A stretch of 47,273 nt of DNA from Solirubrobacterales bacterium (lineage in GTDB: Bacteria; Actinomycetota; Thermoleophilia; Solirubrobacterales; 70-9), in contig DATMZR010000025.1 of assembly GCA_035573435.1 (NCBI GenBank), forward strand, positions 1-47,273, written 5' to 3'. Positions 24,571-30,931 of the stretch are shown piece after piece. The position numbers and the translations under genes were made by a program. The first letter of the stretch is position 1. Every line of letters starts with the position of its first letter. The notes beneath the pieces were generated by a model. It did not search any database. It was given only the letters and a program-made list of their open reading frames with translations, and was not told the origin of the DNA.

Positions 24571-24708
24571 TTAGCGCTCGCGCAGTATCGCGCCTAGGGG
24601 CCATCTGTCATCCGCCTGCTCAGGGGCGTCCACCAGCGATTTGGCAAACAGCCCTAACAGAAAAAACGAGAGGACGGATAGTCCAATGATTATGGCGATG
24701 GTCATCAT
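24571..24708 (-). CDS. Small single-pass membrane protein
   Basis: 45 residues from the ATG at 24708 (or 24705). A longer frame to 24837 exists but overlaps the divergent zinc-ribbon gene and lacks a ribosome binding site. One hydrophobic segment (TIAIIIGLSVLSFFLLGLFA) spans about residues 3-22, followed by a short charged tail. No family recognised. Its last codons share sequence with the 34-bp SnoaL upstream repeat, so the 3' end may be a recombination product. Confidence 0.45.
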   Translation of the reverse strand: MMTIAIIIGLSVLSFFLLGLFAKSLVDAPEQADDRWPLGAILRER

Positions 24709-24745
24709 CGATGACTCCAATACCCGCGTCGACCCACGGGCAACC

Positions 24746-25093
24746 ATGGCGTCACCGCGACTACGTAGCTTCCTGACTGTGGACAAGCGCTGGTGCCGCC
24801 GTTGTGGAACCGCAATCGCCGCCGACCGGGCGCGCACCGCCCGCTATTGCTCTGACCGCTGCCGGCGCGACGCCTGGAACGAGCGCACACGCGGCACGGC
24901 GCCCGACGACGAGGACACCGAGGCGGGGCGGCTCGAGGTCCGGCGTCGACTCGCGGCGGCGTCCCGTGTCGAGAGGCGGTGTAAGTGCTCTAACCCGCTC
25001 GGGCTTGTCGACCAGGACGGCCAGGCGGCTTGCTTTCGCTGTGGTTGGCCGCTGGCGCGGGACCGGGTCGGGGAGCTGCCGCCTGCGGCATGA
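24746..25093 (+). CDS. Small zinc-ribbon protein
   Basis: 115 residues from the ATG at 24746. A longer open frame begins at 24641 but overlaps the divergent small membrane protein. Two possible zinc sites: WCRRCGTAIAADR with ARYCSDRCRRDAW at about 17-45, and CKCSNP with CFRCGWP near the end. Small CxxC-YCSDRC proteins of this type are frequent on actinobacterial mobile elements, which fits its place just inside the right direct repeat. Probably nucleic-acid binding; exact role unknown. Confidence 0.7.
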   Translation: MASPRLRSFLTVDKRWCRRCGTAIAADRARTARYCSDRCRRDAWNERTRGTAPDDEDTEAGRLEVRRRLAAASRVERRCKCSNPLGLVDQDGQAACFRCGWPLARDRVGELPPAA

Positions 25094-25238
25094 CGGTGCT
25101 CGAAATGCAAACCATTTGCTAACGGGCGCAGCCGCAAACCCCGGAATAGGGACCATTCAAGCCAACCGCGGCGGGTCCCGATTCCTCCGATTTGCAGCGG
25201 ATTCCGGACTAGAGCCGATTTGACCGGATGGGGCTCAA

Positions 25239-25259
25239 AGAACCAGCTCTTCTAGCTTT
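25239..25259 (+). repeat. Direct repeat, right copy (putative att site)
   Basis: Exact 21-base copy of the prs 3' end at 22102-22122. No gene is found in 25094-25418 apart from this repeat. The stretch also holds ATTTGCTAACGGGC at about 25110, which resembles TTTTGCTAACCGGG just inside the left repeat, and a short GATGC-CACGA duplication at about 25288-25310. These could be recombinase arm sites. Confidence 0.7.
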
Positions 25260-25418
25260 CTCTAGCGCTCATGCGGGTTTTCGGCCCGGATGCCCACGAG
25301 ATGCGCACGAGCGGGGCGCTAGCCATCTGGACCCCTACGCCGCGCTAAGGAAGCGCTCGAGAGGGAGAACCCGCAAGCGTGGGTGTGGGGAGCGATTCCG
25401 CCCTCGAATACCTCGCGG

Positions 25419-25529
25419 TCAAGACTGATCGCCGCCGTCTCCTCGCCGGCCTCGAGCCGGACGAAGATCGCCTCGTCGATTGAAAGCGTCGTTGGCTTGG
25501 CGCAGCAGGTCCACGTTTTCTTGCGACAT
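25419..25529 (-). pseudogene. SnoaL-like gene start, truncated
   Basis: It starts MSQENVDLLRQANDAFNRRG, like the array genes, and is set three bases after the stop of the 25533-25937 gene in the same TAG-GCG-ATG arrangement. After about 21 codons similarity is lost and the frame ends. It is the last, broken member of the array. Confidence 0.7.
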
Positions 25530-25532
25530 CGC

Positions 25533-25937
25533 CTACTCCGACAGCCCGGCGGCTTCGAGGGCAGATTCTCGGTCGAAATCCCCCTCGACACGCAGGATTC
25601 GACCGTCGCGAAGCGTCCACACCCACGCCAGCTGACTCTCGACCTCGATACCGCTGCCCTGCCCGCGCCCTGTCACCTGCATGACCGCCACCACGTGAGG
25701 GTCGGCATCGATGAGTTCCACCGACTCGACCGAGAACTGATCCCAGACCTCGGCGACGTCGGAGGTAAAGCGATCGACGCCTTCATAACCGTCGTAGACG
25801 GCCGGGTTGATCTTGCGCCCGCGAAGATCCATTCGAATCTCTGGGTCAAAGAACTCGGGCCGCCGCTCCGGCTCTACCCCGCCCGCGTTCCACAGACCGA
25901 GGACGCGCCGCACGATCTCCACATTCTCCTGCGACAT
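25533..25937 (-). CDS. SnoaL-like/NTF2-fold protein, array member 3
   Basis: 134 residues. It starts MSQENVEIVRRVLGLWN and ends AALEAAGLSE. NTF2-like cone fold typical of SnoaL-like proteins: N-terminal helix, a FDPEIRMDLRG segment, YEGVDRFTSDVAEVWDQF, then paired strands (VVAVMQVTGRGQGSGIEV, LAWVWTLRDGRILRVEGDFD). Such proteins bind small hydrophobic ligands or act as isomerases/hydrolases; this one is unassigned. Only three bases separate it from the neighbours on both sides, so the array is one operon. Confidence 0.88.
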   Translation of the reverse strand: MSQENVEIVRRVLGLWNAGGVEPERRPEFFDPEIRMDLRGRKINPAVYDGYEGVDRFTSDVAEVWDQFSVESVELIDADPHVVAVMQVTGRGQGSGIEVESQLAWVWTLRDGRILRVEGDFDRESALEAAGLSE

Positions 25938-25940
25938 CGC

Positions 25941-26339
25941 CTACTCCGAGAGGCCCAGGGTTTCCAGCGCTTCGTCGTGATCCCAGAAGAACTCCTGGTA
26001 GATGACCTTGCCCCTGCGCACCGTCACGACATTGGTCAGCTCCAGGTTCGTGTCGGGGCCGAGGCCTACCCCACGCCAGATCTGCCTCACGACAACGTGG
26101 TCGGCGTGGTCAATGAAGTCGCTGATCGGTTCCAGGACCTGGGATGCGGACGCCCACTCGCGGAGCTGGTCCCACTCGCGCATGATCGCCTCCCGACCTA
26201 CAAAAGGCCCCGGCTCGGGCCAATCCTTCGGGGCCCGAGCGATGGCATCTGGGTCGTACAGCTCACGAAAGGCGTCCATGTCCCCCGCATTCCACATGTC
26301 GAACAGGGCCCGCATGATCTCCACGTTCTCCTGCGACAT
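25941..26339 (-). CDS. SnoaL-like/NTF2-fold protein, array member 2
   Basis: 132 residues. It starts MSQENVEIMRALFDMWNAGD and ends DEALETLGLSE. Same fold pattern: helix, LYDPDAIARAP, then GREAIMREWDQLREW, then DHVVVRQIWRGVG and TNVVTVRRGKVIYQEFFWD strands. Sequence between members 2 and 3 is far less similar than their start and end blocks, so the paralogues have diverged while the junctions stayed alike. Function unassigned. Confidence 0.88.
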   Translation of the reverse strand: MSQENVEIMRALFDMWNAGDMDAFRELYDPDAIARAPKDWPEPGPFVGREAIMREWDQLREWASASQVLEPISDFIDHADHVVVRQIWRGVGLGPDTNLELTNVVTVRRGKVIYQEFFWDHDEALETLGLSE

Positions 26340-26342
26340 CGC

Positions 26343-26753
26343 CTACTCCGAAGGCCTGGCGGCTTCGAGGGCTTGGATGGGGTCGTTGTAGACGTCGGTG
26401 CGCGTGATCTGCCCCTCAGCGACAGTGACGACGCACCACGTGCGTTCCTCCATCTCTATCCCACTCGACACACCCTTGAAGCGGGTCACCGTTGCGACCA
26501 GCACTTTGTCCGGGCCAACATCCACCGCACCCTTCAGGTCCCCCTCCCAGCTCACTGCGTCACCAATCTGCTGAAGCCAGGCCTTGTAGCCCGCCGCACC
26601 CTTGGCTTCCCCCTCTCCCAGGGTGTTGGCCACAAGCGATACGAGAACGTGGTCCGGGTGATAGAGCGCGTTTACCGTCTCGAAGTCGGGTTCCGGCCGC
26701 TTGCTTGCGGCCTGTATCGCCCGTACGACGAGGTCAAGGTTCTCCTGCGACAT
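26343..26753 (-). CDS. SnoaL-like/NTF2-fold protein, array member 1
   Basis: 136 residues. It starts MSQENLDLVVRAIQAA and ends IQALEAARPSE. Same fold landmarks (LYHPDHVLVSLV, AAGYKAWLQQIGDAV, RTWCVVTVAEGQITRTDVYND). It is the first gene of the array in the direction of transcription. Upstream lies the 34-bp block that is repeated at 24217-24250 and includes GATACT nine bases before the start, a possible -10 box for a leaderless operon. Function unassigned. Confidence 0.88.
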   Translation of the reverse strand: MSQENLDLVVRAIQAASKRPEPDFETVNALYHPDHVLVSLVANTLGEGEAKGAAGYKAWLQQIGDAVSWEGDLKGAVDVGPDKVLVATVTRFKGVSSGIEMEERTWCVVTVAEGQITRTDVYNDPIQALEAARPSE

Positions 26754-26775
26754 CGCCCGCGCAGTATCTCGCGCC
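26742..26775 (-). promoter_or_regulatory. SnoaL array promoter/start block (34-bp repeat, copy 2)
   Basis: Identical to 24217-24250. It covers the first codons of array member 1 and about 22 bases upstream, including GATACT nine bases before the ATG on the minus strand, which resembles a -10 element. No Shine-Dalgarno sequence precedes the start. Confidence 0.5.
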
Positions 26776-26816
26776 GACAGCCTGAGGCTGAGCGTGTTGG
26801 CTCCGGGTCAGCTGTC

Positions 26817-27473
26817 CTAGGTCAAATCCGCAGCTACGGCTGTTCCGTAGAACTCGCAACGTGGGGTACCGAATCCCGTCGTGAAGGCGTGGAAGTCGAC
26901 CGTGACGACTTGGCCCGAGATATGGAAGACGACCTGGCCCTCCACACGATTGAAGTTGCCGACCGCGAGGCTTCTCCTGACGGCATCGTCGTTGCGGTCC
27001 AACGTGGTCATGTGGCCACCGGCGATGGAGTGACCGGCTGTACTGATGGCTACGGGGCCGTTCCTCTCGGTTTGGTCGGTGAGCAGGGCGTCGAACCTCG
27101 CCGTCGAGCCGGTGCGGTTCACCAGGTAGATGTAGAGGGTCGGCCCAGCCTCGCACTCCCCGCGCACCCCCATCGTCCCCACCGCGGAGATCGAGGTGAG
27201 GCCGGTGCCGGCGGGTGCGGAGAACGCGAGCTTGTGTGGACGCGAAGAGGGGTTGAAATCCTTGCTTTCGAGGTTGCCGTCCAGAACATCGAATGTGTTG
27301 ATCGCGTTGTCGGCGACGTCCTCCCGCTGCACCTGAGGACCGGGGCCGAGGTCGTCCGACTGTACGGTGTCGGTGCCGTTCAAGGCGACGGCGGTGCCCC
27401 CGGTCAGCACAATGAACGCGAGGAGTGTGACCATCACGTTCGCGTAAGTCAGGTGGCGGCGGATGTGGCGCAT
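26817..27473 (-). CDS. Secreted or anchored hypothetical protein of the YANVM type
   Basis: 218 residues. The ATG at 27473 has GGGAGG seven bases upstream; a TAGGGT (-10-like) lies at 27504-27499, giving a short leader. The N-terminus RHLTYANVMVTLLAFIVLTG followed by GTAVAL is a recurring signal/anchor segment in Thermoleophilia proteins. The mature part has a low-complexity acidic linker, then a beta-rich domain of about 130 residues with two Cys (GECEAG and PRCEFYG). No catalytic motif seen; function unknown. Confidence 0.82.
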   Translation of the reverse strand: MRHIRRHLTYANVMVTLLAFIVLTGGTAVALNGTDTVQSDDLGPGPQVQREDVADNAINTFDVLDGNLESKDFNPSSRPHKLAFSAPAGTGLTSISAVGTMGVRGECEAGPTLYIYLVNRTGSTARFDALLTDQTERNGPVAISTAGHSIAGGHMTTLDRNDDAVRRSLAVGNFNRVEGQVVFHISGQVVTVDFHAFTTGFGTPRCEFYGTAVAADLT

Positions 27474-27559
27474 GGGTCCTCCCTAGGTCGTTGTGGCGAC
27501 CCTACATGGGCCTGCTGCGCGCGTCTAGCTTTGACCCCGGCAGCTTCGGACGGCGTTCG

Positions 27560-28975
27560 TCACGGGTGGGTCAGGCAGCCGGGACCTGCGCAGTCTCGCA
27601 ACTCCTGGAGGCGAGCCGCGAGCTGGGCTTGGACCAGCGCGTAGGCGGAATCATCAGCGCGGCTTTGAAGCTCGAACGGGTCCTTCCTCAGAGCGTAGAG
27701 CTCTCTCTCGCCTGTGTTGTACTCCGCATACATGTAGCGCCCGGTCCGGATTGCCGCGAAGCCCGCTTGCTCGACTAGGAGTTCGCGTCCGCGCTCGATC
27801 CCCGGGTGCTGGGCCACCGGGATCAGTGAGCGCCCGTCCATCTGCAGGCCAGGGGTTGCGTTTGTGACCCCGACGATGGTCGGCGCCAGGTCGGCGTTGA
27901 TGACGAGGTCATTGACGCTCACCCCTACCGGGATGCCCGGTCCCCGCATCATGAGCGGCACCCCGATCGACTCCTCGTAGATGCGCTCCTTGCCGCGGGG
28001 GATTCGGTGCTCACCGTGGAAGAAACCGTTGTCGGAGGTGAACATGAGCACGGTGTTCTTGAGCTCACCATTGACCCTTAGAGCCCGAACGATCGCCTTC
28101 ACCCCCTCGTCCACAGAGAGGACCGACTCGAGCCTGCAGCGATACTGGCGCTGGATGTTCGCGATTTCACCCGCACTCAGGCGTGGCAGGTTCTGGATCG
28201 CGGCGGGCTTGTCCGAGACATCGGACTCGTTGAAGTTCGCCGGCCTCGGGAGCCGCCTGGAGTCGAATGCATGGGCGTGGCGGGGCGCCGGCTTCGCTGT
28301 GCCAGAGCAATTGAAGGGCCGGTTCCGGTTCGGGCTTGGGCCACCGGAGTGCGGCGCCGTATAGGTGAGCCAGAGAAAGAACGGCTGGGGCTTGGGCGCC
28401 CGGCGGCTGACGAAGCTGACCGCCTTGCGGGTCAGCACGTCCTGCTTGTAGTCGGCCGGATCGTGGCCATAGTGGACCAGGGTGCCGTTCTCGTTCAGTG
28501 TGTAGTCGTAGACCTTCTGCGTGTCCGGGGCCGCTGCGCGCCATTCGGACCAGCCGGGCGGGACGCGCGGGCTGTTCGAGTAGCCGTTCAAGTACTTGCC
28601 GATCATCGCGGTGTAGTACCCCGCCCCCTGGAGCCAGACAGCCAGATTGTTGTTCCCATACACCGCTTGGAAGCGTGGGAAGGCGCTTGTCGCAGGGCTG
28701 CCATAGACACGGTGGTTGTGCACGTACTGGCCGGTGAGGAAGGTGGTGCGCGAGGGGCAGCAGAGCGAGTAGTTGACGAAGCTGTTTCGGAACGTCGCGC
28801 CTCTGGCACCGACGTGTGCCTTGACGTTCTCCATCACCCGCATCGATTTGACCGTCTGATCGTCGGTCTCCACCACGAGGACGTTCGGTTGTCCGTAGGC
28901 TGCCCCAGCGGTGCCGCAGAACGACACGAACAGTGCGGCCAGCGCAACCGTCGCGGGCCAGGGCCGCGCATTCAT
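27560..28975 (-). CDS. Secreted sulfatase
   Basis: 471 residues from the ATG at 28975; the open frame continues another 80 codons upstream but that part has no signal sequence or ribosome binding site. Signal peptide to about residue 27. Alkaline-phosphatase superfamily: metal-binding VVETDDQ near 35-40, and the formylglycine motif CCPSR at 72-76 in the context LCCPSRTTFLTGQYVHNHRVYG, so Cys72 is the residue to be oxidised. Later FTSDNGFFHGEHRIPRGKERIYEE contains the second metal site (Asp, Asn) and His/Lys. Closest in feel to N-acetylglucosamine-6-sulfatase/arylsulfatase types. It needs a formylglycine-generating enzyme, which is not in the window. Confidence 0.93.
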   Translation of the reverse strand: MNARPWPATVALAALFVSFCGTAGAAYGQPNVLVVETDDQTVKSMRVMENVKAHVGARGATFRNSFVNYSLCCPSRTTFLTGQYVHNHRVYGSPATSAFPRFQAVYGNNNLAVWLQGAGYYTAMIGKYLNGYSNSPRVPPGWSEWRAAAPDTQKVYDYTLNENGTLVHYGHDPADYKQDVLTRKAVSFVSRRAPKPQPFFLWLTYTAPHSGGPSPNRNRPFNCSGTAKPAPRHAHAFDSRRLPRPANFNESDVSDKPAAIQNLPRLSAGEIANIQRQYRCRLESVLSVDEGVKAIVRALRVNGELKNTVLMFTSDNGFFHGEHRIPRGKERIYEESIGVPLMMRGPGIPVGVSVNDLVINADLAPTIVGVTNATPGLQMDGRSLIPVAQHPGIERGRELLVEQAGFAAIRTGRYMYAEYNTGERELYALRKDPFELQSRADDSAYALVQAQLAARLQELRDCAGPGCLTHP

Positions 28976-29009
28976 CAACTGCTTCACTGGAGACCAGTCA
29001 AGGGGTGGA

Positions 29010-29042
29010 CAGAAAGATACGCCCGGCTTCGTGCCGGGCGTA
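29010..29042 (-). terminator. Rho-independent terminator (minus strand)
   Basis: A 10-bp stem (29018-29027 with 29033-29042) with a 5-base loop is followed on the minus strand by TCTTTCTGT. It would end transcription from the RTX-like gene before the sulfatase gene. Confidence 0.7.
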
Positions 29043-29077
29043 CCTGGAACTATCGTCGCTTGAAGGGCAGCGTCTAG

Positions 29078-29106
29078 CGCGAGGGCGGCATCCCGCCGCC
29101 CTCGCG
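29078..29106 (-). terminator. Strong hairpin after the RTX-like gene
   Basis: Perfect 12-bp stem with a 5-base loop, 45 bases past the stop of the RTX-like gene on the minus strand. No T tract follows, so it may stabilise the 3' end or act together with the terminator at 29010-29042. Confidence 0.45.
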
Positions 29107-29150
29107 TCCCGCCTCGCTCTCCGGAAAGGCGCCCGGCCCGAGTGGAGGGG

Positions 29151-29942
29151 CTAGGTGTTGCAGCTGACCCGCAGGCGCACGGACTTCGCTCCGATCGAAA
29201 CCCTGAGGAAGCCATCGGCCGTGCATCCGTAGAGGCCCGTGGCCGTCCAGTCGTCGTCGACGACCACTACCCCGGCGCCCGCTGCGAGCGTCACGCCGCC
29301 GCCACCGGAGACCGTGCCGACAAGTGCGTCGGCGCGGTCACCGTCGATCTGGAAGTGGCAGAGCGGGAGCTCGTTGGCGCAGGTGAGACCGGTGGCGCTT
29401 TTGACCCGGAGCTCGTTGGCCGCGACGCCGGGACCACCGCCGCCTGGCGTTCCGACTTTGGCCGTCTCGCAGTTCTCCGTCTTGGGTAGGTCGACCTGAT
29501 CGATCCTGCAAAGGTCATCCCCCGCCCCGCCGTTGACGACACGGTCCTTGTTGCCGTCGACGGCCTTGAGGCGGTCGGCGCCCTTGCCGGCCGAAATTCG
29601 GTCCCTTCCCTTGGAGCCCGTGATCCGGTCCTTACCGCCGGAGCCCTTGAGCCGGTCGCCGCCCTTGCCGCCGCGGAGGCGGTCCTTGCCCCCGGCCCCC
29701 TTGATCCGATCGGCACCGGCGCGACCGCTGACTCGGTCATTCCCGCCCTTGGCGTTGATCCGGTCGGCCTTCTTGGTGCCGACGATCGTGTCCTTGCTGT
29801 TCGATCCGGCGATCCGCTTGGCGACCGCGGGCCCAGCGGAAAGCGCGACCAGCGCGGCCAGGGAGGCGATGACCGCGAATCCCGGCAAATGCTTCCTAGT
29901 GGCCCGATCCCTGGCTGGTGCTTCCTTGCTCGAGCTGCCCAT
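29151..29942 (-). CDS. Secreted RTX-like repeat protein with basic repeats
   Basis: 263 residues. The ATG at 29942 has GGAGGAA nine bases upstream. A signal segment (HLPGFAVIASLAALVALSAG, to about residue 41) is followed by about ten nonapeptide-like repeats (GSNSKDTIVG, GGNDRVSGRAGADRIKG, GGKDRLRGGKGGDRLKG) and a C-terminal beta domain with three or four Cys. The repeat frame GGxGxDxLxG is that of calcium-binding RTX proteins, but many positions are Lys or Arg. So calcium binding is doubtful and contact with anionic polymers is possible. Function unknown. Confidence 0.88.
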   Translation of the reverse strand: MGSSSKEAPARDRATRKHLPGFAVIASLAALVALSAGPAVAKRIAGSNSKDTIVGTKKADRINAKGGNDRVSGRAGADRIKGAGGKDRLRGGKGGDRLKGSGGKDRITGSKGRDRISAGKGADRLKAVDGNKDRVVNGGAGDDLCRIDQVDLPKTENCETAKVGTPGGGGPGVAANELRVKSATGLTCANELPLCHFQIDGDRADALVGTVSGGGGVTLAAGAGVVVVDDDWTATGLYGCTADGFLRVSIGAKSVRLRVSCNT

Positions 29943-30038
29943 GCTCTGTGTTCCTCCGTTCCTGGCCGCGGAGATCCTGCGCAGAGGGCGGATCTCGCGG
30001 CCGTTTGAGTTATCCCTGCCTGGGTTGGTGCCCAGTCG

Positions 30039-30054
30039 TGGGTACGTGTACCCA
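30039..30054. promoter_or_regulatory. Inverted repeat, possible operator
   Basis: TGGGTACGTGTACCCA: two 7-base arms around GT, in the 234-base gap between the divergent RTX-like gene and the glycerophosphodiesterase-like gene. It is a size and symmetry typical of a dimeric repressor site. No other strong element was seen in this gap. Confidence 0.35.
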
Positions 30055-30176
30055 GGGCCAGGTGCGCCACTCGCGGGGTGGACGATTCTCCGACCCCGGG
30101 GTCTCGGGCACAGGCGGCTTTAGCCACGAACCGTCCGACGACCCGGACAGGCTTCGACCATGTCACGGTTTGGGGG

Positions 30177-30929
30177 TTGAAGCGAATCGGGCACAAGGGA
30201 GCCGACCTGATCCGGCCGGGGAATACGCTCGAGAGCTTCGAGGCGGCGGTTGCGGTGGGCGTCGAGATGATCGAGCTGGACGTCCTTCGCCCGCGCGCGG
30301 AGTTCCTCGACGGCGGCGACTGGCGACGCGCAGCGGCGGGGCCGGTGGAAGGGGCGCCCCCGCTCCTGGTCGCCCACGATTGGGGTGACGCCGCCCGCCG
30401 GAAGCCGCTGACGCTCGACGAGGTGCTCGACGCCTTCACTCGGACGCCGCTCGACCAAGTCGAGATCGACTGCGACCTGAAGATCGCCGGGCGAGAGGAC
30501 GAGGTCGTGGGGGCGCTGGGCCGACGGGGCCTCCTGGAGCGAGCTTACATCTCGACCATGGAGGTCTCCAGCCTGCGGGTGCTGCGCGAGCTCGACTCCG
30601 GGGTGCGGCTGGGCTGGACGGTGCCCAAGGTGACGCGCGACTGGAACTCGATTCCCTGGGCAAAGCCCCTGGTGATCGCCGGGCTCATCTCGCTGCGAAG
30701 GCGCGTGCCGGGCGAGGTTCGCCGCGAGGCGCCGGGGCTCGGCGTGGGTTCGATCTGGGCCTACGACCCGGTGATCACCCCGCGCCTGGCCCATGTCTGC
30801 CACGACGCGGGCCTCGAGTTGATCGCGTGGACCGTCGACGAGCCGCAGGAGATGCGGCGGCTCGCAGCGCTCGGGGTCGACGGCATCTGCACCAACGACC
30901 CCCGCCTCTTCACCGCGCTGCACGGCTGA
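30177..30929 (+). CDS. Glycerophosphodiester phosphodiesterase-like protein
   Basis: 250 residues from a TTG at 30177, which places the domain start (LKRIGHKGADLIRPGNTLESF) at the N-terminus; an ATG at 30078 is also in frame and would add 33 residues with no family likeness. TIM-barrel GDPD fold: IELDVLRPR (metal Glu/Asp), LLVAHDW (His), QVEIDCDLK and WTVDEPQEMRRLAALGVDGICTNDP at the end. The usual HRG...PENT appears here as HKG...PGNT, so Arg and Glu of two strongly conserved motifs are changed. It may be active with altered specificity or be partly degenerate. Two bases before the transporter gene. Confidence 0.85.
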   Translation: MKRIGHKGADLIRPGNTLESFEAAVAVGVEMIELDVLRPRAEFLDGGDWRRAAAGPVEGAPPLLVAHDWGDAARRKPLTLDEVLDAFTRTPLDQVEIDCDLKIAGREDEVVGALGRRGLLERAYISTMEVSSLRVLRELDSGVRLGWTVPKVTRDWNSIPWAKPLVIAGLISLRRRVPGEVRREAPGLGVGSIWAYDPVITPRLAHVCHDAGLELIAWTVDEPQEMRRLAALGVDGICTNDPRLFTALHG

Positions 30930-30931
30930 CG

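Noticed and set aside
26740-26753. AGGAG in codons 3-5 of the SnoaL genes as a ribosome site for a start at codon 6
   Set aside because: It would leave only about three bases to the next GTG, and the residues before it are part of the conserved protein start in all array members; cannot be excluded fully.
25383-27644. A 753-codon plus-strand frame across the SnoaL array
   Set aside because: It is the antisense of three well-supported SnoaL genes and the secreted protein; its apparent repeats mirror the junction repeats.
30325-30336. GACGCGCAGCGG, matching the loop core of the 38-base hairpin element
   Set aside because: No flanking inverted repeat; it lies in a coding region of the GDPD-like gene. 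A similar partial match at about 31233-31245 in the transporter gene also has no stem.
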